This document shows, in pieces, positions 22,901-37,100 of a stretch of DNA of 64,000 bases. The position numbers and the translations under genes are program-made. Where the stretch lies: assembly GCA_964035575.1 (NCBI GenBank), contig OZ037893.1, positions 620,001 to 684,000 on the forward strand, given 5' to 3'. The notes under the pieces were generated by a model. It saw only the letters and a list, made by a program, of their open reading frames with translations, was not told the DNA's origin and ran no database searches. How positions within the stretch are numbered: the stretch's first letter is position 1; each line of letters begins with the position of its first letter. Origin of the DNA: Rhynchopus sp. YZ270_cl-10. Taxonomy: Eukaryota > Euglenozoa > Diplonemea > Diplonemida > Diplonemidae.

Positions 22901-25900
22901 GCTCGTTCTAAAGCGTGCGTTTTGTATGATACAGAACGGGCCGTTCTAAAGCGTGCGTTTTGTATGAAACAGAACGGCCCGTTCAAAAGCGTGCGTTTTG
23001 TATGAAACAGAACGGCTCGTTCTAAAGCGTGCGTTTTGTATGATACAGAACGGGCCGTTCTAAAGCGTGCGTTTTGTATGATACAGAACGGGCCGTTCTA
23101 AAGCGTGCGTTTTGTATGAAACAGAACGGCCCGTTCAAAAGCGTGCGTTTTGTATGATACAGAACGGCTCGTTCTAAAGCGTGCGTTGTGTATGAAACAG
23201 AACGGGCCGTTCTAAAGCGTGCGTTTTGTATGAAACAGAACGGCCCGTTCAAAAGCGTGCGTTTTGTATGAAACAGAACGGCTCGTTCTAAAGCGTGCGT
23301 TGTGTATGATACAGAACGACCCGTTCTAAAGCGTGCGTTTTGTATGAAACAGAACGGGCCGTTCTAAAGCGTGCGTTTTGTATGAAACAGAACGGCACGT
23401 TCAAAAGCGTGCGTTTTGAATGACACAGAACGACCCGTTCTAAAGCGTGCGTTGTGTATGATACAGAACGGGCCGTTCTAAAGCGTGCGTTTTGTATGAA
23501 ACAGAACGGCCCGTTCAAAAGCGTGCGTTTTGTATGAAACAGAACGGCTCGTTCTAAAGCGTGCGTTGTGTATGAAACAGAACGGGCCGTTCTAAAGCGT
23601 GCGTTTTGTATGAAACAGAACGGCCCGTTCAAAAGCGTGCGTTTTGTATGAAACAGAACGGCTCGTTCTAAAGCGTGCGTTGTGTATGAAACAGAACGGC
23701 TCGTTCTAAAGCGTGCGTTGTGTATGAAACAGAACGGGCCGTTCTAAAGCGTGCGTTTTGTATGAAACAGAACGGCTCGTTCTAAAGCGTGCGTTTTGTA
23801 TGATACAGAACGGGCCGTTCTAAAGCGTGCGTTTTGTATGATACAGAACGGGCCGTTCTAAAGCGTGCGTTTTGTATGATACAGAACGGCTCGTTCTAAA
23901 GCGTGCGTTTTGTATGCAACAGAACGACCCGTTCTAAAGCGTGCGTTGTGTATGAAACAGAACGACCCGTTCTAAAGCGTGCGTTTTGTATGAAACAGAA
24001 CGGCCCGTTCAAAAGCGTGCGTTTTGTATGAAACAGAACGGCCCGTTCTAAAGCGTGCGTTTTGTATGAAACAGAACGGCCCGTTCTAAAGCGTGCGTTG
24101 TGTATGAAACAGAACGACCCGTTCTAAAGCGTGCGTTTTGTATGAAACAGAACGGCTCGTTCTAAAGCGTGCGTTGTGTATGATACAGAACGGGCCGTTC
24201 TAAAGCGTGCGTTTTGTATGAAACAGAACGACCCGTTCTAAAGCGTGCGTTTTGTATGAAACAGAACTGCTCGTTCTAAAGCGTGCGTTTTGTATGAAAC
24301 AGAACGGCTCGTTCTAAAGCGTGCGTTTTGTATGAAACAGAACGGCCCGTTCTAAAGCGTGCGTTGTGTATGATACAGAACGGGCCGTTCTAAAGCGTGC
24401 GTTTTGTATGATACAGAACGGCTCGTTCTAAAGCGTGCGTTTTGTATGCAACAGAACAACCCGTTCTAAAGCGTGCGTTTTGTATGAAACAGAACGGCCC
24501 GTTCTAAAGCGTGCGTTGTGTATGCAAGAGAACGACCCGTTCTAAAGCGTGCGTTGTGTATGAAACAGAACGACCCGTTCAAAAGCGTGCGTTGTGTATG
24601 AAACAGAACGACCCGTTCAAAAGCGTGCGTTTTGTATGAAACAGAACGGCTCGTTCTAAAGCGTGCGTTGTGTATGAAACAGAACGGCCCGTTCAAAAGC
24701 GTGCGTTTTGTATGAAACAGAACGGCTCGTTCTAAAGCGTGCGTTTTGTATGAAACAGAACGGCCCGTTCAAAAGCGTGCGTTTTGTATGAAACAGAACG
24801 GCTCGTTCTAAAGCCTGCGTTTTGTATGATACAGAACGGGCCGTTCTAAAGCGTGCGTTTTGTATGAAACAGAACGGCCCGTTCAAAAGCGTGCGTTTTG
24901 TATGAAATAGAACGGCTCGTTCTAAAGCGTGCGTTGTGTATGCAACAGAACGGCCCGTTCAAAAGCGTGCGTTGTGTATGAAACAGAACGGCTCGTTCTA
25001 AAGCGTGCGTTGTGTATGCAACAGAACGACCCGTTCAAAAGCGTGCGTTTTGTATGAAACAGAACGGCCCGTTCAAAAGCGTGCGTTTTGTATGAAACAG
25101 AACGGCTCGTTCTAAAGCGTGCGTTGTGTATGAAACAGAACGGCCCGTTCAAAAGCGTGCGTTTTGTATGAAACAGAACGGCTCTTTCTAAAGCGTGCGT
25201 TTTGTATGAAACAGAACGGCCCGTTCAAAAGCGTGCGTTGTGTATGAAACAGAACGGGCCGTTCTAAAGCGTGCGTTGTGTATGATACAGAACGGGCCGT
25301 TCTAAAGCGTGCGTTTTGTATGAAACAGAACGGCCCGTTCAAAAGCGTGCGTTGTGTATGAAACAGAACGGGCCGTTCTAAAGCGTGCGTTTTGTATGAA
25401 ACAGAACGGCCCGTTCAAAAGCGTGCGTTTTGTATGAAACAGAACGGCTCGTTCTAAAGCGTGCGTTGTGTATGATACAGAACGACCCGTTCTAAAGCGT
25501 GCGTTGTGTATGAAACAGAACGACCCGTTCTAAAGCGTGCGTTTTGTATGAAACAGAACGGGCCGTTCTAAAGCGTGCGTTTTGTATGAAACAGAACGGC
25601 ACGTTCAAAAGCGTGCGTTTTGAATGATACAGAACGACCCGTTCTAAAGCGTGCGTTGTGTATGATACAGAACGGCTCGTTCTAAAGCGTGCGTTTTGTA
25701 TGCAACAGAACAACCCGTTCTAAAGCGTGCGTTTTGTATGAAACAGAACGACCCGTTCTAAAGCGTGCGTTGTGTATGAAACAGAACGACCCGTTCAAAA
25801 GCGTGCGTTGTGTATGAAACAGAACGACCCGTTCAAAAGCGTGCGTTTTGTATGAAACAGAACGGCTCGTTCTAAAGCGTGCGTTGTGTATGAAACAGAA

Positions 25901-28900
25901 CGGGCCGTTCTAAAGCGTGCGTTTTGTATGAAACAGAACGGCCCGTTCAAAAGCGTGCGTTTTGTATGAAACAGAACGGCTCGTTCTAAAGCGTGCGTTG
26001 TGTATGCAACAGAACGGGCCGTTCTAAAGCGTGCGTTGTGTATGAAACAGAACGGCCCGTTCAAAAGCGTGCGTTTTGTATGAAACAGAACGGCCCGTTC
26101 AAAAGCGTGCGTTTTGTATGAAACAGAACGGCTCGTTCTAAAGCGTGCGTTTTGTATGAAACAGAACGGCCCGTTCAAAAGCGTGCGTTTTGTATGAAAC
26201 AGAACGGCCCGTTCAAAAGCGTGCGTTTTGTATGAAACAGAACGGCTCGTTCTAAAGCGTGCGTTGTGTATGATACAGAACGACCCGTTCTAAAGCGTGC
26301 GTTTTGTATGAAACAGAACGACCCGTTCTAAAGCGTGCGTTGTGTATGATACAGAACGACCCGTTCTAAAGCGTGCGTTTTGTATGAAACAGAACGGGCC
26401 GTTCTAAAGCGTGCGTTTTGTATGAAACAGAACGGCACGTTCAAAAGCGTGCGTTTTGAATGACACAGAACGACCCGTTCTAAAGCGTGCGTTGTGTATG
26501 ATACAGAACGGGCCGTTCTAAAGCGTGCGTTTTGTATGAAACAGAACGGCCCGTTCAAAAGCGTGCGTTTTGTATGAAACAGAACGGCCCGTTCTAAAGC
26601 GTGCGTTGTGTATGAAACAGAACGGCCCGTTCAAAAGCGTGCGTTTTGTATGAAACAGAACGGCTCGTTCTAAAGCGTGCGTTGTGTATGAAACAGAACG
26701 GCCCGTTCAAAAGCGTGCGTTTTGTATGAAACAGAACGGCTCTTTCTAAAGCGTGCGTTTTGTATGAAACAGAACGGCCCGTTCAAAAGCGTGCGTTGTG
26801 TATGAAACAGAACGGGCCGTTCTAAAGCGTGCGTTGTGTATGATACAGAACGGGCCGTTCTAAAGCGTGCGTTTTGTATGAAACAGAACGGCCCGTTCAA
26901 AAGCGTGCGTTGTGTATGAAACAGAACGGGCCGTTCTAAAGCGTGCGTTTTGTATGAAACAGAACGGCCCGTTCAAAAGCGTGCGTTTTGTATGAAACAG
27001 AACGGCTCGTTCTAAAGCGTGCGTTGTGTATGATACAGAACGGGCCGTTCTAAAGCGTGCGTTTTGTATGAAACAGAACGGCCCGTTCAAAAGCGTGCGT
27101 TTTGTATGAAACAGAACGGCTCGTTCTAAAGCGTGCGTTGTGTATGAAACAGAACGGGCCGTTCTAAAGCGTGCGTTTTGTATGAAACAGAACGGCCCGT
27201 TCAAAAGCGTGCGTTTTGTATGAAACAGAACGGCTCGTTCTAAAGCGTGCGTTTTGTATGATACAGAACGGGCCGTTCTAAAGCGTGCGTTTTGTATGAT
27301 ACAGAACGGGCCGTTCTAAAGCGTGCGTTTTGTATGAAACAGAACGGCCCGTTCAAAAGCGTGCGTTTTGTATGAAACAGAACGGCTCGTTCTAAAGCGT
27401 GCGTTGTGTATGAAACAGAACGGGCCGTTCTAAAGCGTGCGTTTTGTATGATACAGAACGACCCGTTCTAAAGCGTGCGTTTTGTATGAAACAGAACGAC
27501 CCGTTCTAAAGCGTGCGTTGTGTATGATACAGAACGACCCGTTCTAAAGCGTGCGTTTTGTATGAAACAGAACGGGCCGTTCTAAAGCGTGCGTTTTGAA
27601 TGAAACAGAACGACCCGTTCTAAAGCGTGCGTTTTGTATGAAACAGAACGACCCGTTCTAAAGCGTGCGTTGTGTATGATACAGAACGACCCGTTCTAAA
27701 GCGTGCGTTGTGTATGATACAGAACGGGCCGTTCTAAAGCGTGCGTTTTGTATGAAACAGAACGGCTCGTTCTAAAGCGTGCGTTGTGTATGATACAGAA
27801 CGGGCCGTTCTAAAGCGTGCGTTTTGTATGAAACAGAACGACCCGTTCTAAAGCGTGCGTTTTGTATGAAACAGAACGGCTCGTTCTAAAGCGTGCGTTG
27901 TGTATGATACAGAACGACCCGTTCTAAAGCGTGCGTTTTGTATGAAACAGAACGGGCCGTTCTAAAGCGTGCGTTTTGTATGAAACAGAACGGCCCGTTC
28001 AAAAGCGTGCGTTGTGTATGAAACAGAACGGGCCGTTCTAAAGCGTGCGTTTTGTATGAAACAGAACGGCCCGTTCAAAAGCGTGCGTTTTGTATGAAAC
28101 AGAACGACCCGTTCTAAAGCGTGCGTTTTGTATGAAACAGAACGACCCGTTCTAAAGCGTGCGTTGTGTATGATACAGAACGACCCGTTCTAAAGCGTGC
28201 GTTTTGTATGAAACAGAACGGGCCGTTCTAAAGCGTGCGTTTTGTATGAAACAGAACGGCCCGTTCAAAAGCGTGCGTTTTGTATGAAACAGAACGGCTC
28301 GTTCTAAAGCGTGCGTTGTGTATGAAACAGAACGGGCCGTTCTAAAGCGTGCGTTTTGTATGAAACAGAACGGCCCGTTCAAAAGCGTGCGTTTTGTATG
28401 AAACAGAACGGCTCGTTCTAAAGCGTGCGTTTTGTATGATACAGAACGGGCCGTTCTAAAGCGTGCGTTTTGTATGATACAGAACGGGCCGTTCTAAAGC
28501 GTGCGTTTTGTATGAAACAGAACGGCCCGTTCAAAAGCGTGCGTTTTGTATGAAACAGAACGGCTCGTTCTAAAGCGTGCGTTTTGTATGATACAGAACG
28601 GGCCGTTCTAAAGCGTGCGTTTTGTATGAAACAGAACGGCCCGTTCAAAAGCGTGCGTTTTGTATGATACAGAACGGCTCGTTCTAAAGCGTGCGTTGTG
28701 TATGAAACAGAACGGGCCGTTCTAAAGCGTGCGTTTTGTATGAAACAGAACGGCCCGTTCAAAAGCGTGCGTTTTGTATGAAACAGAACGGCTCGTTCTA
28801 AAGCGTGCGTTGTGTATGATACAGAACGACCCGTTCTAAAGCGTGCGTTTTGTATGAAACAGAACGGGCCGTTCTAAAGCGTGCGTTTTGTATGAAACAG

Positions 28901-31141
28901 AACGGCACGTTCAAAAGCGTGCGTTTTGAATGACACAGAACGACCCGTTCTAAAGCGTGCGTTGTGTATGATACAGAACGGGCCGTTCTAAAGCGTGCGT
29001 TTTGTATGAAACAGAACGGCCCGTTCAAAAGCGTGCGTTTTGTATGAAACAGAACGGCTCGTTCTAAAGCGTGCGTTGTGTATGAAACAGAACGGGCCGT
29101 TCTAAAGCGTGCGTTTTGTATGAAACAGAACGGCCCGTTCAAAAGCGTGCGTTTTGTATGAAACAGAACGGCTCGTTCTAAAGCGTGCGTTGTGTATGAA
29201 ACAGAACGGCCCGTTCAAAAGCGTGCGTTTTGTATGATACAGAACGGGCCGTTCTAAAGCGTGCGTTTTGTATGAAACAGAACGGCCCGTTCAAAAGCGT
29301 GCGTTTTGTATGAAACAGAACGGCTCGTTCTAAAGCGTGCGTTGTGTATGAAACAGAACGGGCCGTTCTAAAGCGTGCGTTTTGTATGAAACAGAACGGC
29401 CCGTTCAAAAGCGTGCGTTTTGTATGAAACAGAACGGCTCGTTCTAAAGCGTGCGTTGTGTATGAAACAGAACGGCTCGTTCTAAAGCGTGCGTTGTGTA
29501 TGAAACAGAACGGGCCGTTCTAAAGCGTGCGTTTTGTATGAAACAGAACGGCTCGTTCTAAAGCGTGCGTTTTGTATGATACAGAACGGGCCGTTCTAAA
29601 GCGTGCGTTTTGTATGATACAGAACGGGCCGTTCTAAAGCGTGCGTTTTGTATGATACAGAACGGCTCGTTCTAAAGCGTGCGTTTTGTATGCAACAGAA
29701 CGACCCGTTCTAAAGCGTGCGTTGTGTATGAAACAGAACGACCCGTTCTAAAGCGTGCGTTTTGTATGAAACAGAACGGCCCGTTCAAAAGCGTGCGTTT
29801 TGTATGAAACAGAACGGCCCGTTCTAAAGCGTGCGTTTTGTATGAAACAGAACGGCCCGTTCTAAAGCGTGCGTTGTGTATGAAACAGAACGACCCGTTC
29901 TAAAGCGTGCGTTTTGTATGAAACAGAACGGCTCGTTCTAAAGCGTGCGTTGTGTATGATACAGAACGGGCCGTTCTAAAGCGTGCGTTTTGTATGAAAC
30001 AGAACGACCCGTTCTAAAGCGTGCGTTTTGTATGAAACAGAACGGCTCGTTCTAAAGCGTGCGTTTTGTATGAAACAGAACGGCTCGTTCTAAAGCGTGC
30101 GTTGTGTATGATACAGAACGGGCCGTTCTAAAGCGTGCGTTTTGTATGAAACAGAACTGCTCGTTCTAAAGCGTGCGTTTTGTATGAAACAGAACGGCTC
30201 GTTCTAAAGCGTGCGTTTTGTATGAAACAGAACGGCCCGTTCTAAAGCGTGCGTTGTGTATGATACAGAACGGGCCGTTCTAAAGCGTGCGTTTTGTATG
30301 ATACAGAACGGCTCGTTCTAAAGCGTGCGTTTTGTATGCAACAGAACAACCCGTTCTAAAGCGTGCGTTTTGTATGAAACAGAACGGCCCGTTCTAAAGC
30401 GTGCGTTGTGTATGCAAGAGAACGACCCGTTCTAAAGCGTGCGTTGTGTATGATACAGAACGGGCCGTTCTAAAGCGTGCGTTTTGTATGAAACAGAACG
30501 ACCCGTTCTAAAGCGTGCGTTTTGTATGAAACAGAACGACCCGTTCAAAAGCGTGCGTTGTGTATGAAACAGAACGACCCGTTCAAAAGCGTGCGTTTTG
30601 TATGAAACAGAACGGCTCGTTCTAAAGCGTGCGTTGTGTATGAAACAGAACGGCCCGTTCAAAAGCGTGCGTTTTGTATGAAACAGAACGGCTCGTTCTA
30701 AAGCGTGCGTTTTGTATGAAACAGAACGGCCCGTTCAAAAGCGTGCGTTTTGTATGAAACAGAACGGCTCGTTCTAAAGCCTGCGTTTTGTATGATACAG
30801 AACGGGCCGTTCTAAAGCGTGCGTTTTGTATGAAACAGAACGGCCCGTTCAAAAGCGTGCGTTTTGTATGAAATAGAACGGCTCGTTCTAAAGCGTGCGT
30901 TGTGTATGCAACAGAACGGCCCGTTCAAAAGCGTGCGTTGTGTATGAAACAGAACGGCTCGTTCTAAAGCGTGCGTTGTGTATGCAACAGAACGACCCGT
31001 TCAAAAGCGTGCGTTTTGTATGAAACAGAACGGCCCGTTCAAAAGCGTGCGTTTTGTATGAAACAGAACGGCTCGTTCTAAAGCGTGCGTTGTGTATGAA
31101 ACAGAACGGCCCGTTCAAAAGCGTGCGTTTTGTATGAAACA

Positions 31142-31178
31142 GAACGGCTCTTTCTAAAGCGTGCGTTTGTATGAAACA
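31142..31178. repeat. Single 37-bp satellite unit
   Basis: This unit reads GCGTGCGTTTGTATG where its homologues in other higher-order copies have one more T. It is the only one-base length change I can account for between 6398 and 45975. Confidence 0.9.
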
Positions 31179-34100
31179 GAACGGCCCGTTCAAAAGCGTG
31201 CGTTGTGTATGAAACAGAACGGGCCGTTCTAAAGCGTGCGTTGTGTATGATACAGAACGGGCCGTTCTAAAGCGTGCGTTTTGTATGAAACAGAACGGCC
31301 CGTTCAAAAGCGTGCGTTGTGTATGAAACAGAACGGGCCGTTCTAAAGCGTGCGTTTTGTATGAAACAGAACGGCCCGTTCAAAAGCGTGCGTTTTGTAT
31401 GAAACAGAACGGCTCGTTCTAAAGCGTGCGTTGTGTATGATACAGAACGACCCGTTCTAAAGCGTGCGTTTTGTATGAAACAGAACGACCCGTTCTAAAG
31501 CGTGCGTTGTGTATGAAACAGAACGACCCGTTCTAAAGCGTGCGTTTTGTATGAAACAGAACGGCACGTTCAAAAGCGTGCGTTTTGAATGATACAGAAC
31601 GACCCGTTCTAAAGCGTGCGTTGTGTATGATACAGAACGGCTCGTTCTAAAGCGTGCGTTTTGTATGCAACAGAACAACCCGTTCTAAAGCGTGCGTTTT
31701 GTATGAAACAGAACGACCCGTTCTAAAGCGTGCGTTGTGTATGAAACAGAACGACCCGTTCAAAAGCGTGCGTTGTGTATGAAACAGAACGACCCGTTCA
31801 AAAGCGTGCGTTTTGTATGAAACAGAACGGCTCGTTCTAAAGCGTGCGTTGTGTATGAAACAGAACGGGCCGTTCTAAAGCGTGCGTTTTGTATGAAACA
31901 GAACGGCCCGTTCAAAAGCGTGCGTTTTGTATGAAACAGAACGGCTCGTTCTAAAGCGTGCGTTGTGTATGCAACAGAACGGGCCGTTCTAAAGCGTGCG
32001 TTGTGTATGAAACAGAACGGCCCGTTCAAAAGCGTGCGTTTTGTATGAAACAGAACGGCCCGTTCAAAAGCGTGCGTTTTGTATGAAACAGAACGGCTCG
32101 TTCTAAAGCGTGCGTTTTGTATGAAACAGAACGGCCCGTTCAAAAGCGTGCGTTTTGTATGAAACAGAACGGGCCGTTCTAAAGCGTGCGTTTTGTATGA
32201 AACAGAACGGCCCGTTCAAAAGCGTGCGTTTTGTATGAAACAGAACGGCTCGTTCTAAAGCGTGCGTTGTGTATGATACAGAACGACCCGTTCTAAAGCG
32301 TGCGTTTTGTATGAAACAGAACGACCCGTTCTAAAGCGTGCGTTGTGTATGATACAGAACGACCCGTTCTAAAGCGTGCGTTGTGTATGAAACAGAACGG
32401 CCCGTTCTAAAGCGTGCGTTTTGTATGAAACAGAACGGGCCGTTCTAAAGCGTGCGTTTTGTATGAAACAGAACGGCACGTTCAAAAGCGTGCGTTTTGA
32501 ATGACACAGAACGACCCGTTCTAAAGCGTGCGTTGTGTATGATACAGAACGGGCCGTTCTAAAGCGTGCGTTTTGTATGAAACAGAACGGCCCGTTCAAA
32601 AGCGTGCGTTTTGTATGAAACAGAACGGCCCGTTCTAAAGCGTGCGTTGTGTATGAAACAGAACGGCCCGTTCAAAAGCGTGCGTTTTGTATGAAACAGA
32701 ACGGCTCGTTCTAAAGCGTGCGTTGTGTATGAAACAGAACGGCCCGTTCAAAAGCGTGCGTTTTGTATGAAACAGAACGGCTCTTTCTAAAGCGTGCGTT
32801 TTGTATGAAACAGAACGGCCCGTTCAAAAGCGTGCGTTGTGTATGAAACAGAACGGGCCGTTCTAAAGCGTGCGTTGTGTATGATACAGAACGGGCCGTT
32901 CTAAAGCGTGCGTTTTGTATGAAACAGAACGGCCCGTTCAAAAGCGTGCGTTGTGTATGAAACAGAACGGGCCGTTCTAAAGCGTGCGTTTTGTATGAAA
33001 CAGAACGGCCCGTTCAAAAGCGTGCGTTTTGTATGAAACAGAACGGCTCGTTCTAAAGCGTGCGTTGTGTATGATACAGAACGGGCCGTTCTAAAGCGTG
33101 CGTTTTGTATGAAACAGAACGGCCCGTTCAAAAGCGTGCGTTGTGTATGAAACAGAACGGGCCGTTCTAAAGCGTGCGTTTTGTATGAAACAGAACGGCC
33201 CGTTCAAAAGCGTGCGTTTTGTATGAAACAGAACGACCCGTTCTAAAGCGTGCGTTTTGTATGAAACAGAACGACCCGTTCTAAAGCGTGCGTTGTGTAT
33301 GATACAGAACGACCCGTTCTAAAGCGTGCGTTTTGTATGAAACAGAACGGGCCGTTCTAAAGCGTGCGTTTTGTATGAAACAGAACGGCACGTTCAAAAG
33401 CGTGCGTTTTGAATGACACAGAACGACCCGTTCTAAAGCGTGCGTTGTGTATGATACAGAACGGGCCGTTCTAAAGCGTGATGACACAGAACGACCCGTT
33501 CTAAAGCGTGCGTTGTGTATGATACAGAACGGGCCGTTCTAAAGCGTGCGTTTTGTATGAAACAGAACGGCCCGTTCAAAAGCGTGCGTTTTGTATGAAA
33601 CAGAACGGCTCGTTCTAAAGCGTGCGTTGTGTATGAAACAGAACGGGCCGTTCTAAAGCGTGCGTTTTGTATGAAACAGAACGGCCCGTTCAAAAGCGTG
33701 CGTTTTGTATGAAACAGAACGGCTCGTTCTAAAGCGTGCGTTTTGTATGATACAGAACGGGCCGTTCTAAAGCGTGCGTTTTGTATGATACAGAACGGGC
33801 CGTTCTAAAGCGTGCGTTTTGTATGAAACAGAACGGCCCGTTCAAAAGCGTGCGTTTTGTATGAAACAGAACGGCTCGTTCTAAAGCGTGCGTTGTGTAT
33901 GAAACAGAACGGGCCGTTCTAAAGCGTGCGTTTTGTATGATACAGAACGACCCGTTCTAAAGCGTGCGTTTTGTATGAAACAGAACGACCCGTTCTAAAG
34001 CGTGCGTTGTGTATGATACAGAACGACCCGTTCTAAAGCGTGCGTTTTGTATGAAACAGAACGGGCCGTTCTAAAGCGTGCGTTTTGAATGAAACAGAAC

Positions 34101-37100
34101 GACCCGTTCTAAAGCGTGCGTTTTGTATGAAACAGAACGACCCGTTCTAAAGCGTGCGTTGTGTATGATACAGAACGACCCGTTCTAAAGCGTGCGTTGT
34201 GTATGATACAGAACGGGCCGTTCTAAAGCGTGCGTTTTGTATGAAACAGAACGGCTCGTTCTAAAGCGTGCGTTGTGTATGATACAGAACGGGCCGTTCT
34301 AAAGCGTGCGTTTTGTATGAAACAGAACGACCCGTTCTAAAGCGTGCGTTTTGTATGAAACAGAACGGCTCGTTCTAAAGCGTGCGTTGTGTATGATACA
34401 GAACGACCCGTTCTAAAGCGTGCGTTTTGTATGAAACAGAACGACCCGTTCTAAAGCGTGCGTTTTGTATGAAACAGAACGGCCCGTTCAAAAGCGTGCG
34501 TTGTGTATGAAACAGAACGGGCCGTTCTAAAGCGTGCGTTTTGTATGAAACAGAACGGCCCGTTCAAAAGCGTGCGTTGTGTATGAAACAGAACGGGCCG
34601 TTCTAAAGCGTGCGTTTTGTATGAAACAGAACGGCCCGTTCAAAAGCGTGCGTTTTGTATGAAACAGAACGACCCGTTCTAAAGCGTGCGTTTTGTATGA
34701 AACAGAACGACCCGTTCTAAAGCGTGCGTTGTGTATGATACAGAACGACCCGTTCTAAAGCGTGCGTTTTGTATGAAACAGAACGGGCCGTTCTAAAGCG
34801 TGCGTTTTGTATGAAACAGAACGGCACGTTCAAAAGCGTGCGTTTTGAATGACACAGAACGACCCGTTCTAAAGCGTGCGTTGTGTATGATACAGAACGG
34901 GCCGTTCTAAAGCGTGCGTTTTGTATGAAACAGAACGGCCCGTTCAAAAGCGTGCGTTTTGTATGAAACAGAACGGCTCGTTCTAAAGCGTGCGTTGTGT
35001 ATGAAACAGAACGGGCCGTTCTAAAGCGTGCGTTTTGTATGATACAGAACGACCCGTTCTAAAGCGTGCGTTTTGTATGAAACAGAACGACCCGTTCTAA
35101 AGCGTGCGTTGTGTATGATACAGAACGACCCGTTCTAAAGCGTGCGTTTTGTATGAAACAGAACGGGCCGTTCTAAAGCGTGCGTTTTGAATGAAACAGA
35201 ACGACCCGTTCTAAAGCGTGCGTTTTGTATGAAACAGAACGACCCGTTCTAAAGCGTGCGTTGTGTATGATACAGAACGACCCGTTCTAAAGCGTGCGTT
35301 GTGTATGATACAGAACGGGCCGTTCTAAAGCGTGCGTTTTGTATGAAACAGAACGGCTCGTTCTAAAGCGTGCGTTGTGTATGATACAGAACGGGCCGTT
35401 CTAAAGCGTGCGTTTTGTATGAAACAGAACGACCCGTTCTAAAGCGTGCGTTTTGTATGAAACAGAACGGCTCGTTCTAAAGCGTGCGTTGTGTATGATA
35501 CAGAACGACCCGTTCTAAAGCGTGCGTTTTGTATGAAACAGAACGGGCCGTTCTAAAGCGTGCGTTTTGTATGAAACAGAACGGCCCGTTCAAAAGCGTG
35601 CGTTGTGTATGAAACAGAACGGGCCGTTCTAAAGCGTGCGTTTTGTATGAAACAGAACGGCCCGTTCAAAAGCGTGCGTTTTGTATGAAACAGAACGACC
35701 CGTTCTAAAGCGTGCGTTTTGTATGAAACAGAACGACCCGTTCTAAAGCGTGCGTTGTGTATGATACAGAACGACCCGTTCTAAAGCGTGCGTTTTGTAT
35801 GAAACAGAACGGGCCGTTCTAAAGCGTGCGTTTTGTATGAAACAGAACGGCACGTTCAAAAGCGTGCGTTTTGAATGACACAGAACGACCCGTTCTAAAG
35901 CGTGCGTTGTGTATGATACAGAACGGGCCGTTCTAAAGCGTGATGACACAGAACGACCCGTTCTAAAGCGTGCGTTGTGTATGATACAGAACGGGCCGTT
36001 CTAAAGCGTGCGTTTTGTATGAAACAGAACGGCCCGTTCAAAAGCGTGCGTTTTGTATGAAACAGAACGGCTCGTTCTAAAGCGTGCGTTGTGTATGAAA
36101 CAGAACGGGCCGTTCTAAAGCGTGCGTTTTGTATGAAACAGAACGGCCCGTTCAAAAGCGTGCGTTTTGTATGAAACAGAACGGCTCGTTCTAAAGCGTG
36201 CGTTTTGTATGATACAGAACGGGCCGTTCTAAAGCGTGCGTTTTGTATGATACAGAACGGGCCGTTCTAAAGCGTGCGTTTTGTATGAAACAGAACGGCC
36301 CGTTCAAAAGCGTGCGTTTTGTATGAAACAGAACGGCTCGTTCTAAAGCGTGCGTTTTGTATGATACAGAACGGGCCGTTCTAAAGCGTGCGTTTTGTAT
36401 GATACAGAACGGGCCGTTCTAAAGCGTGCGTTTTGTATGAAACAGAACGGCCCGTTCAAAAGCGTGCGTTTTGTATGATACAGAACGGCTCGTTCTAAAG
36501 CGTGCGTTGTGTATGAAACAGAACGGGCCGTTCTAAAGCGTGCGTTTTGTATGAAACAGAACGGCCCGTTCAAAAGCGTGCGTTTTGTATGAAACAGAAC
36601 GGCTCGTTCTAAAGCGTGCGTTGTGTATGATACAGAACGACCCGTTCTAAAGCGTGCGTTTTGTATGAAACAGAACGGGCCGTTCTAAAGCGTGCGTTTT
36701 GTATGAAACAGAACGGCACGTTCAAAAGCGTGCGTTTTGAATGACACAGAACGACCCGTTCTAAAGCGTGCGTTGTGTATGATACAGAACGGGCCGTTCT
36801 AAAGCGTGCGTTTTGTATGAAACAGAACGGCCCGTTCAAAAGCGTGCGTTTTGTATGAAACAGAACGGCTCGTTCTAAAGCGTGCGTTGTGTATGAAACA
36901 GAACGGGCCGTTCTAAAGCGTGCGTTTTGTATGAAACAGAACGGCCCGTTCAAAAGCGTGCGTTTTGTATGAAACAGAACGGCTCGTTCTAAAGCGTGCG
37001 TTGTGTATGAAACAGAACGGCTCGTTCTAAAGCGTGCGTTGTGTATGAAACAGAACGGGCCGTTCTAAAGCGTGCGTTTTGTATGAAACAGAACGGCTCG

